A stretch of 11,559 nucleotides of DNA, from positions 1 to 11,559 of the forward strand of contig JAPOIQ010000012.1 of the NCBI GenBank assembly GCA_029978815.1, given 5' to 3'. The position numbers and the translations under genes were made by a program. This DNA is from a bacterium (GTDB lineage: Bacteria > Actinomycetota > Acidimicrobiia > Acidimicrobiales > Ilumatobacteraceae). Position 1 is the first letter of the stretch. Each line of letters opens with the position of its first letter. The notes under the pieces are model-generated. The model searched no databases, was not told where the DNA came from, and was given only the letters and a program-made list of their open reading frames with translations. Shown here piece after piece: positions 1 through 5,757 of this stretch.

Positions 1-1
1 C

Positions 2-556
2 ACCATTTCGAACTACCTCTCGGAGTGGCTCAACAAGTCGGTTCCTGACACGAGCCATCCTGAGTTTGCGAAGGTCGAGAACGAGGCTCGCGACCGATAC
101 AACCGGTTCGCGTCAATTGGTGGCACCCGTTCACCTGATTGGTTCCACCGTGAACTCGGGAAGATCATCTGGGACTACTGCGTCATGGAACGCACCGAAG
201 CCGGGCTCGAAAAAGCACTCGGCGAGATTCCGGCATTGTATGAAGAGTTCAAAAAAGACCTTCGCGTCACCGGTGGTACCGACGGCCTGAACCAGACCCT
301 CGAGAAAGCTGGTCGTGTCGAAGACTTCTTTGAACTTGGCATGTTGATGTGCCGTGATGCTCTTGACCGCAAAGAATCATGTGGTGGCCACTTCCGGGCG
401 GAGTACCAGACCGAAGACGGTGAAGCCCTCCGAGATGACGACAACTTTGCTCATGTCGCTGCGTGGGAAAACACCGGGGATCCAATGGCGCCGAACCGCC
501 ATGTTGAAGACCTCGTCTACGAGGAAGTCCACTTCCAGACACGGAGTTACAAGTGA
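2..556 (+). CDS. sdhA: Succinate dehydrogenase/fumarate reductase flavoprotein subunit, C-terminal part
   Basis: Only the last 184 codons are present; the gene begins before the window, so the FAD-binding domain is missing. In the open frame from base 2, the stretch [10 protein letters not shown] (near codons 123-132 of the visible part) is the arginine-bearing segment near the C-terminus of SdhA/FrdA proteins. The SCGGHF form, rather than SRGAHA, is typical of the mycobacterial Sdh1 and Bacteroides-type enzymes. SdhA oxidises succinate to fumarate and passes electrons through FAD to the SdhB iron-sulphur clusters at the inner face of the membrane. The TGA stop overlaps the GTG start of sdhB by 4 nt (GTGA), so the two subunits are translationally coupled. 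The membrane anchor gene (sdhC) is not in the window; in Sdh1-type operons it normally precedes sdhA. Confidence 0.93.
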   Translation, partial: TISNYLSEWLNKSVPDTSHPEFAKVENEARDRYNRFASIGGTRSPDWFHRELGKIIWDYCVMERTEAGLEKALGEIPALYEEFKKDLRVTGGTDGLNQTLEKAGRVEDFFELGMLMCRDALDRKESCGGHFRAEYQTEDGEALRDDDNFAHVAAWENTGDPMAPNRHVEDLVYEEVHFQTRSYK

Positions 557-1329
557 CCAACATTCTCAAGAACCTGACCCTGAAGGTGTGGCGTCAGAGT
601 GGGCCAAACGCAAGCGGCGCATTCGAGACTCACAAGATTGATGAGATCACCGATGAGGCTTCATTCCTCGAGATGATCGACATCTTGAATGAGCGTCTCA
701 TCGATGACGGAAAAGAAGCAATCGTGTTCGACCACGACTGCCGCGAAGGTATCTGCGGTACGTGCTCGCTGATGATCAACGGTCAAGCACACGGACCAGA
801 GCGCGGAACAGCGACCTGCCAGTTGCATATGCGCAAGTTTTCCTCTGGTGACACCATTGTCATTGAGCCGTGGCGTGCGAGTGCGTTCCCGATTATTCGT
901 GACCTCATGGTTGACCGCTCAGCATTTGACCGCATTGTCGAAGCTGGTGGATACATCACCGCCGCAACCGGTGGAGCGCCAGACGCAAACCTCATCCCCG
1001 TCCCGAAGCCGGTTTCTGATGCTGCGATGGATGCCGCTCAGTGCATCGGCTGTGGCGCTTGCGTCGCCGCCTGCCCGAATGGTGCAGCAAACCTTTTCAC
1101 TGCAGCGAAGATCACTCACCTCAACTTGTTGCCTCAGGGACAAGCAGAGCGTTACAGCCGTGCGGAAGACATGGTTGAGACGATGGACTCTCACTTTGGA
1201 TCATGCACCAACCATGGCGAATGCGAAGCGGCATGTCCGAAGGAAATCTCGATCGATGTGATTGCGTTGATGAACGCCGATTACCGCAAAGCGAAGAGCA
1301 AGAATCGCAAGCAACTCTCTCGGGCATAA
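553..1329 (+). CDS. sdhB: Succinate dehydrogenase/fumarate reductase iron-sulphur subunit
   Basis: A complete 258-aa protein, normal length for SdhB. Cluster ligands are visible in order: C63, C68, C71 and C89 for the plant-ferredoxin-type [2Fe-2S] cluster (CREGICGTC core); C164, C167, C170 and C174-Pro for the [4Fe-4S] cluster; and C218, C224 and C228 in the C-terminal ferredoxin-like domain, which supply the third cluster. It carries electrons from the SdhA flavin to the quinone site in the membrane anchor. The GTG start overlaps the sdhA stop and is preceded by CGGAG inside sdhA, 6 nt upstream, so this start is well supported. No membrane segment is present, as expected for a peripheral subunit. 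Complex direction (succinate oxidation or fumarate reduction) cannot be read from sequence alone. Confidence 0.95.
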   Translation: MTNILKNLTLKVWRQSGPNASGAFETHKIDEITDEASFLEMIDILNERLIDDGKEAIVFDHDCREGICGTCSLMINGQAHGPERGTATCQLHMRKFSSGDTIVIEPWRASAFPIIRDLMVDRSAFDRIVEAGGYITAATGGAPDANLIPVPKPVSDAAMDAAQCIGCGACVAACPNGAANLFTAAKITHLNLLPQGQAERYSRAEDMVETMDSHFGSCTNHGECEAACPKEISIDVIALMNADYRKAKSKNRKQLSRA

Positions 1330-1390
1330 CCAGGCGGCAATACCAGATCTGGGCCGTGCCACTCGGGCGCAGCGGCGTCGGTTCTGGTCG

Positions 1391-3544
1391 CTAGCGAATT
1401 TCGGTTGAGGTCATTGCCTCTGATGAGCCGTAATCGGTGCTCAGAGTTGCGACAAATGAAACTTGGCCCACAGTTGGCGCGATGACGGTGATTGTCCCGA
1501 TGTACGAACTTGCATCGGCCTCGATAGTGCCGACAAACCGATGAGTTTGATCTGAGTCGGTGCCCGAAACGGCAACATCGACGATCGCACCTACAATGTC
1601 GTGACGGAGGTCGCTTGACACATGCACGGCTACTGAGAGTCGGCTATTCGCCGGAGTCATCTCAGGTAGGAGGTCGATGGTGACCACCACCGGCTTGCAG
1701 GCTGAACGCAGTGCAGCGAACGCCGGTCGCCGGTTTCCATGCACATCGATAACCCCCCAGCCGCTCCCAGCAGTGTGGTCATTCAGCGCTCGGACACAGA
1801 ATCCGCCCGTAGGCGTGTAGGCAATCCGTCGAAGATGCGAGACCCAGGCTGAAATAACGTCACCTTGATGTCGCTCGGTTGACTCAATCCATGTCTTGTG
1901 GTCGAGAAACGAATGAGGTGGGGTCGATTGCTCGTACTGCCAGCGTTCCGTTCCGGTGACCTCTGCAAATGCGCCCCAATCCGCGTCTGGCCAGTTGGCA
2001 CCGCCGAGAGCCTCGGAAACCTCCGGTGAGCGGGAAGCAGCTGGTGCGCCGAACTCAGAGACGAAACGGAAGAGTCGCGGAAATCTCGCCGATTCGCGTG
2101 GAAGTAAGGAGATCGGTCCATCAGTCCAGCCAATGTAGAGATGTGCATCGGTGCCGTCGAGGAGTGGAAGGTGTGGAAGCACTCCTGAATGAGCAACGCA
2201 CCTGCGAGTTGGGTCAGCACTCTCGATAGAACGTTTGACGAGCGGATCAAGAATTGATCGGTTCCATGTTGGAGCCTGATCTCGAACGGCCCGTTGCATT
2301 CTTGTTGCAAGTTCTCGTGCTCGACCAGCAAGACCGAGCGTCTGCACCTGATCAACAGATCCGTCGGCCGGCTTCGCCACCGGTTCATCATGTGCCCACC
2401 ATGAGATCACGCTCGGATGATGCCCGAGAAGATCAACCATTTGACGTGACTGTCGGAGGGCTGCCTGACGGACGTGTCGCCGTTGGACTCCTTGAAGGGG
2501 GAAGTCTTGCATGAGCAGGAGGCCAAGTTCATCGGCCGCGTCGTACACGGTCTGTGGAGCGATGTGGCCATGGACGCGCAACATGTCGAGACCAAGTTCA
2601 ACGGCATCGTCCAAGAGTCGGCGGGTGTGCTCTTCGTCAACACGCCCCATGAGCACATCGACGGGCATCAGGTTGGCGCCTTTGAGGAAGATTCGTTCCC
2701 CGTTGATCGAACAGATCCAATCGTCCCACGCAACCTCTCGTAAACCGGTTTTACGATCCGCTGAGTCGCTCATCTCCCCGTCAACGAAAACGACAACTTC
2801 GACATTGACGAGATGCTGCTCCCCAAGATCTCGAGGCCACCACAATGTCGGTTGTGGAAGATCTATTCGCCATGCAACTTCGTTCTGTCCAGCCGCAACC
2901 GTGATTCGATTTTCAGCGACGAGTCGACCATCGACAAGTGTCTGAACCTCTGCCGCGCAGCTGCGGCCGCTATCGAGCTGTGCATTCAATCGAAGGTGGG
3001 CGCGCTCAATCGTTGCATCTTGGCAAAGAACGCGAAGAGCATTGATTCGTACAGGGCCGGTGTCAGAAAGATGAACGGATCTCCAGATACCGCCCGGGTT
3101 GGGCGTGAGTGGTCCGGTCGGGTCTTGAAGAACCCCTGTGATCGCTCGGCGAGCACCCTCTTCGGTTGGAGGGCAGTGAACCTCGACTGCAATGACATGA
3201 TCGGTTGAGAGACGCCAGAGATCGGTGACATCAAACGAATGCGGAGCGAAGTAGCCCTCGGTGTCGCCCAGGTATGCGCCGTCGAGCCACACATCTGCTT
3301 GGTATGTAATGCCGTCAAATGTCAACCATCGGCGCTGGCCTTGGGGGGTTGGGTCTGTGTTGACGGTTGTGCGATAGGTGAGTGGACCGTCAGTCGTTAT
3401 TGGTGGGTTGACGTCGGCCCAATGACCTGGGACATGAATTTCTCGCCATTCGGTGTGGTCAATGCTTGGGCCGATCGCTCGCGATCGATGTTCGTCGCGA
3501 ACCTCCGCGGCGTTCCAGACTCCGTCGAGCAGCCAAGATGACAC
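1391..3544 (-). CDS. Glycoside hydrolase family 2-type protein (beta-mannosidase/beta-galactosidase-like)
   Basis: A 717-aa protein with the GH2 order: N-terminal jelly-roll sugar-binding domain (about 5-160), immunoglobulin-like sandwich (about 165-270), TIM barrel (about 280-600) and a C-terminal beta-rich domain. The barrel starts with NGERIFLKGAN (281-291) and continues through LGLDMLRVHG and GLLLMQDFP. The segment HHPSVISWWAHDEP (375-388) carries the acid/base Glu387, and FRFVSEFG (492-499) carries the probable nucleophile Glu497; a 110-residue gap is normal for GH2. Substrate is unclear: beta-mannoside, beta-galactoside or beta-glucuronide are all possible. The residue before the acid/base is Asp386, where GH2 enzymes usually have Asn. 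There is no signal peptide, so it probably acts in the cytoplasm on imported oligosaccharides. Translation starts at GTG without a Shine-Dalgarno site but 6 nt after a TACGCT hexamer, suggesting a leaderless mRNA. It is divergent from the AAA+ gene. Confidence 0.85.
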   Translation of the reverse strand: MSSWLLDGVWNAAEVRDEHRSRAIGPSIDHTEWREIHVPGHWADVNPPITTDGPLTYRTTVNTDPTPQGQRRWLTFDGITYQADVWLDGAYLGDTEGYFAPHSFDVTDLWRLSTDHVIAVEVHCPPTEEGARRAITGVLQDPTGPLTPNPGGIWRSVHLSDTGPVRINALRVLCQDATIERAHLRLNAQLDSGRSCAAEVQTLVDGRLVAENRITVAAGQNEVAWRIDLPQPTLWWPRDLGEQHLVNVEVVVFVDGEMSDSADRKTGLREVAWDDWICSINGERIFLKGANLMPVDVLMGRVDEEHTRRLLDDAVELGLDMLRVHGHIAPQTVYDAADELGLLLMQDFPLQGVQRRHVRQAALRQSRQMVDLLGHHPSVISWWAHDEPVAKPADGSVDQVQTLGLAGRARELATRMQRAVRDQAPTWNRSILDPLVKRSIESADPTRRCVAHSGVLPHLPLLDGTDAHLYIGWTDGPISLLPRESARFPRLFRFVSEFGAPAASRSPEVSEALGGANWPDADWGAFAEVTGTERWQYEQSTPPHSFLDHKTWIESTERHQGDVISAWVSHLRRIAYTPTGGFCVRALNDHTAGSGWGVIDVHGNRRPAFAALRSACKPVVVTIDLLPEMTPANSRLSVAVHVSSDLRHDIVGAIVDVAVSGTDSDQTHRFVGTIEADASSYIGTITVIAPTVGQVSFVATLSTDYGSSEAMTSTEIR

Positions 3545-3550
3545 CTTGTG

Positions 3551-3556
3551 AGCGTA
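3551..3556 (-). promoter_or_regulatory. Predicted -10 element of the GH2 gene (leaderless)
   Basis: On the minus strand TACGCT is followed by six bases (CACAAG) and then the GTG start. TANNNT plus 6 nt places transcription initiation on the start codon itself. No purine-rich ribosome site lies upstream. The mirrored CGAACTAG repeat sits one base further upstream. Confidence 0.5.
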
Positions 3557-3557
3557 C

Positions 3558-3620
3558 CTAGTTCGTTTTGCGAAGTTCAGCCTGCCGCTGGGTCGGGCTT
3601 CGCGTTGCCGTGCGAACTAG
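3558..3620. repeat. Nested inverted repeat in the divergent GH2/AAA+ promoter region
   Basis: CTAGTTCG (3558-3565) is the exact reverse complement of CGAACTAG (3613-3620), and inside this lies a second pair, GCGAAG (3570-3575) and CTTCGC (3598-3603). Each outer arm touches the -10 element of one divergent gene: the right arm overlaps TAGTTT of the AAA+ gene, and the left arm is 1 bp from TACGCT of the GH2 gene. It could be a two-site operator for a shared regulator or a cruciform-forming element. Function is inferred only. Confidence 0.45.
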
Positions 3621-3623
3621 TTT
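3618..3623 (+). promoter_or_regulatory. Predicted -10 element of the AAA+ gene (leaderless)
   Basis: TAGTTT is followed by CCCCTC and then the ATG at 3630, an exact 6-nt gap. No Shine-Dalgarno sequence precedes the ATG, so the mRNA probably begins at the start codon. CGAAC immediately precedes the hexamer, as it does in the VWA gene promoter. Confidence 0.55.
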
Positions 3624-3629
3624 CCCCTC

Positions 3630-5063
3630 ATGGCTTCTGATGAGCGTCCGATGACCGTTCCCTCTGATCTCCCTTCAACGTTGGGAGCGCTGAAGGCATC
3701 AGGATGGGTTTCTCGGCCCGTGAAGGAAGAAGTCCGTGAGAACGCTGTGGCGAGTATTTCTGCAGGACAACCTCTGTTTGAAGGCGTGCTCGGGTACGAA
3801 GAGACGGTCATGCCACAACTCGAAAACGCGTTGCTTGCGGGCCACGATGTGATTTTCTTAGGTGAACGAGGTCAGGCGAAAACTCGAATGATTCGGTCCC
3901 TCGTCGGGCTTCTTGATGAATGGATGCCGATCGTTTCCGGATCGGAAATAAATGACGACCCATACGCACCGGTGTCTCGTCACGCCCGCGATCTCGCTGC
4001 AGAACTTGGTGATGATATGCCGATCTCGTGGGTGCACCGCAGCGATCGTTACGGCGAGAAACTTGCAACCCCCGACACGTCAATTGCTGACCTCATCGGT
4101 GAGGTCGATCCGATCAAGGTGGCCGAAGGTCGGTACCTCTCTGACGAATTAACGCTGCACTATGGGATGGTTCCACGGACAAACCGTGGCATCTTTGCGA
4201 TGAATGAACTCCCGGATCTTTCCGAACGAATTCAGGTTGGGCTCCTCAACGTTCTGGAAGAGCGAGATATTCAGATTCGTGGGCATCGGGTTCGGTTACC
4301 GCTTGACATCATGCTCGTCGCCTCGGCAAACCCTGACGACTACACAAACCGCGGTCGAATCATCACCCCATTGAAAGACCGCTTCGGAAGTCAAATCCGC
4401 ACCCACTACCCCCTCGAAGTCGGGCTTGAGTACTCGATCATGCAACAAGAAGCAGCGACGACTTCTGTTGGCGGCGTGACCGTTGAGGTGCCGGAGTATC
4501 TCGGCCTTGTTGTTGCTGAGTTCAGCCATCTTGCTCGTGCGAGTAGCCATGTCAATCAACGCAGCGGTGTGAGCGTTCGTTTGAGCGTGTCGAACTATGA
4601 GTCACTGGCGGCTAACGCCCTTCGGCGAGGCCTACGGGCTGGTGAAAACCCAGTTGTTGCGCGGGTCGATGATCTTGACGCGTTGGCGGCCTCGTCGATT
4701 GGAAAGATTGAGATCGAATCGATGGACGATGGTCGGGAGGGTCAAATTTTTGACAACCTCATCAAGGGGGCTGTCCATCAGGTCTTCATCAATCGTCACG
4801 ACGGAACGTTGACCGCAGCAATCGTCGAAGCATTCGAGGAAGGTGTCGTTGCGCACACGGGCGAGGATCGTTCAAGTGAGGAGCTCGCTCAACTCTTGAA
4901 CGAAGTACCAGCGCTTGGGCCTGCTGTTGCGCGTTTCGCTGGTGAGAATCCCTCTCAGGCAGCTACCGCAGCTGCGGTCGAGTTCGTCCTGGAAGGGCTG
5001 CACCTCACCCGTCGGTTGAACAAGGATGCCGCCGGGTCATCTGCGACCTATCGCAGTCGATAG
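3630..5063 (+). CDS. Chelatase-like AAA+ ATPase (ChlI/MoxR-related, resembles M. tuberculosis Rv0958)
   Basis: A 477-aa AAA+ ATPase. Walker A is GERGQAKT (78-85); the Walker B region is GIFAMNELPDL (187-197) with Asn-Glu at 192-193 instead of the usual Asp-Glu; sensor 1 is in LVASANP (229-235); the arginine-finger candidate is R251 in LKDRFG; a sensor 2 arginine is likely near R317. The order and the NELPDL element match the family annotated as 'magnesium chelatase' in mycobacteria (Rv0958), which pairs with a VWA protein, here at 5758-7764. These pairs resemble BchI/BchD and MoxR/VWA systems that remodel a protein or help insert a metal ion. No bacteriochlorophyll or cobalamin gene is nearby, so a true Mg-chelatase role is unlikely. 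The start is chosen because TAGTTT lies 6 nt upstream (leaderless); ATG 3651 is the alternative. Cytoplasmic; the physiological substrate is unknown. Confidence 0.85.
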   Translation: MASDERPMTVPSDLPSTLGALKASGWVSRPVKEEVRENAVASISAGQPLFEGVLGYEETVMPQLENALLAGHDVIFLGERGQAKTRMIRSLVGLLDEWMPIVSGSEINDDPYAPVSRHARDLAAELGDDMPISWVHRSDRYGEKLATPDTSIADLIGEVDPIKVAEGRYLSDELTLHYGMVPRTNRGIFAMNELPDLSERIQVGLLNVLEERDIQIRGHRVRLPLDIMLVASANPDDYTNRGRIITPLKDRFGSQIRTHYPLEVGLEYSIMQQEAATTSVGGVTVEVPEYLGLVVAEFSHLARASSHVNQRSGVSVRLSVSNYESLAANALRRGLRAGENPVVARVDDLDALAASSIGKIEIESMDDGREGQIFDNLIKGAVHQVFINRHDGTLTAAIVEAFEEGVVAHTGEDRSSEELAQLLNEVPALGPAVARFAGENPSQAATAAAVEFVLEGLHLTRRLNKDAAGSSATYRSR

Positions 5064-5064
5064 G

Positions 5065-5085
5065 CGCTCTCGCATCATCAGAGCG
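5065..5085. terminator. Possible terminator hairpin between convergent AAA+ and cyclase genes
   Basis: CGCTCT (5065-5070) and AGAGCG (5080-5085) form a 6-bp stem with a 9-nt loop, 2 nt after the AAA+ stop codon. TCATCAG (5075-5081) can also pair with CTGATGA (5125-5131) near the end of the cyclase gene. There is no T-tract, so this would be a non-canonical actinobacterial terminator at best. Confidence 0.3.
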
Positions 5086-5132
5086 ATTCAAATCGTGGGC
5101 GAACGCTTTGCTGACGTCGTGTCGCTGATGAG

Positions 5133-5687
5133 TTAGACGAAGGGTGTGCGGGTCCAGAGTTCACCGGTGTCGTTGCGATCCCCACGCATCGGGGTTCCGG
5201 TTAACCGAACAACCTTTATCGCTCCTGGAAACCCAGGAAGTTCGACGTCACCATACGACTCAGCGCTAATTCCTTCAGGAAGGCCTTCAGCGTTTGATGC
5301 CGGCATGAGAACGTCGTACCCAGTTGCATGATCGCATAGGCGCGAGGCCATATTGACCGCAGATCCGATGTAGTCGTCGCCTTCAAAGAGCAGTGCGTGC
5401 CCGGTGGCAATGCCGGCACGAAGGGTGAGAGGCGAGCAGACCCGTGTTGCACGTCGCTCAAGTTCCATCACGAATTCAATTGCGCCAACCTGATCGACGG
5501 CGACCACCATGCAGCCGTCTCCTAACCATTTCGCGATTCGAACACCGCGCTCAGACGCGACTTCGCGAACCACAGTGCGGAATGTGCCAAGAATTTTTCC
5601 CGCCGCATCATCGCCGTACGCGGCGGTGTAATTCGTGAATCCTGAAAGATCGAGGAAGACGAATGTCCGAGGTACGCGCATCACCAT
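5133..5687 (-). CDS. Single-domain class III adenylate/guanylate cyclase
   Basis: A 184-aa protein made almost entirely of a class III cyclase homology domain. All catalytic elements are visible: the first metal Asp in FLDLSGFT (D13), the second in WLGDG (D57), the purine-contacting Lys (K53), a second specificity residue (D105 in DDYIGSAVN), and the transition-state pair N112 and R116 in VNMASR. The Lys/Asp pair favours ATP, so cAMP is the likely product. It should act as a homodimer. There is no membrane segment and no sensory or output domain, so it is soluble and its input is not encoded within it. It lies antisense between the AAA+ and VWA genes. The minus-strand -10 candidate TAGTCT is only 2 nt before the first ATG; the GTG at codon 2 (5 nt) or ATG at codon 3 (base 5681, 8 nt) would fit a leaderless start better. 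Confidence 0.88.
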   Translation of the reverse strand: MVMRVPRTFVFLDLSGFTNYTAAYGDDAAGKILGTFRTVVREVASERGVRIAKWLGDGCMVVAVDQVGAIEFVMELERRATRVCSPLTLRAGIATGHALLFEGDDYIGSAVNMASRLCDHATGYDVLMPASNAEGLPEGISAESYGDVELPGFPGAIKVVRLTGTPMRGDRNDTGELWTRTPFV

Positions 5688-5689
5688 TG

Positions 5690-5695
5690 AGACTA
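5690..5695 (-). promoter_or_regulatory. Candidate -10 element of the cyclase gene
   Basis: The minus strand reads TAGTCT, then CA, then ATGGTGATG. If this is the -10, transcription starts inside the annotated first codons and translation begins at codon 2 or 3. No Shine-Dalgarno sequence is visible for the first ATG. Confidence 0.35.
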
Positions 5696-5745
5696 TTGCC
5701 CCGAAACGATGTCGACACGATCGGATGTACCTCCGAAGATCGAAC

Positions 5746-5751
5746 TACGGT
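5746..5751 (+). promoter_or_regulatory. Predicted -10 element of the VWA gene (leaderless)
   Basis: TACGGT is followed by GCAGAT and the ATG at 5758, a 6-nt gap. CGAAC directly precedes it, so the promoter reads CGAAC-TANNNT-N6-ATG, exactly as in the AAA+ gene. This supports 5758 as the start in preference to in-frame ATGs at 5635 and 5725. Confidence 0.55.
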
Positions 5752-5757
5752 GCAGAT

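Noticed and set aside
1343..1397. Palindromes CCAGATCTGG (1343-1352) and TCGCTAGCGA (1388-1397) between and at the ends of sdhB and GH2
   Set aside because: No loop, so neither makes a normal terminator hairpin; short enough to be chance. I see no convincing terminator in this 61-nt convergent gap.
1783..2391. Minus-strand 202-aa open frame inside the GH2 gene
   Set aside because: Same strand, different frame, within the catalytic barrel of a convincing GH2 protein; no motifs or start signals.
2511..2945. Plus-strand 144-aa and 131-aa open frames (2511-2945, 2813-3208) antisense to the GH2 gene
   Set aside because: Low-complexity Ser/Arg-rich translations without family signatures, overlapping a real gene.
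5128..5139. 12-bp repeat ATGAGTTAGACG, also at 8885-8896
   Set aside because: A few 12-bp matches are expected by chance in a window of this length, and the two sites share no context.
5740..5755. Resemblance of CGAACTACGGTGC to an actinobacterial LexA (SOS) box
   Set aside because: Only the left half matches; the right half lacks GTTCG, so it is not a credible LexA site.
5635..5757. N-terminal extension of the VWA protein to the ATG at 5635
   Set aside because: It would run into the 5' end of the cyclase gene and translate across both promoters. The ATG at 5758 sits 6 nt after a TANNNT hexamer and gives a length matching the Rv0959 family.
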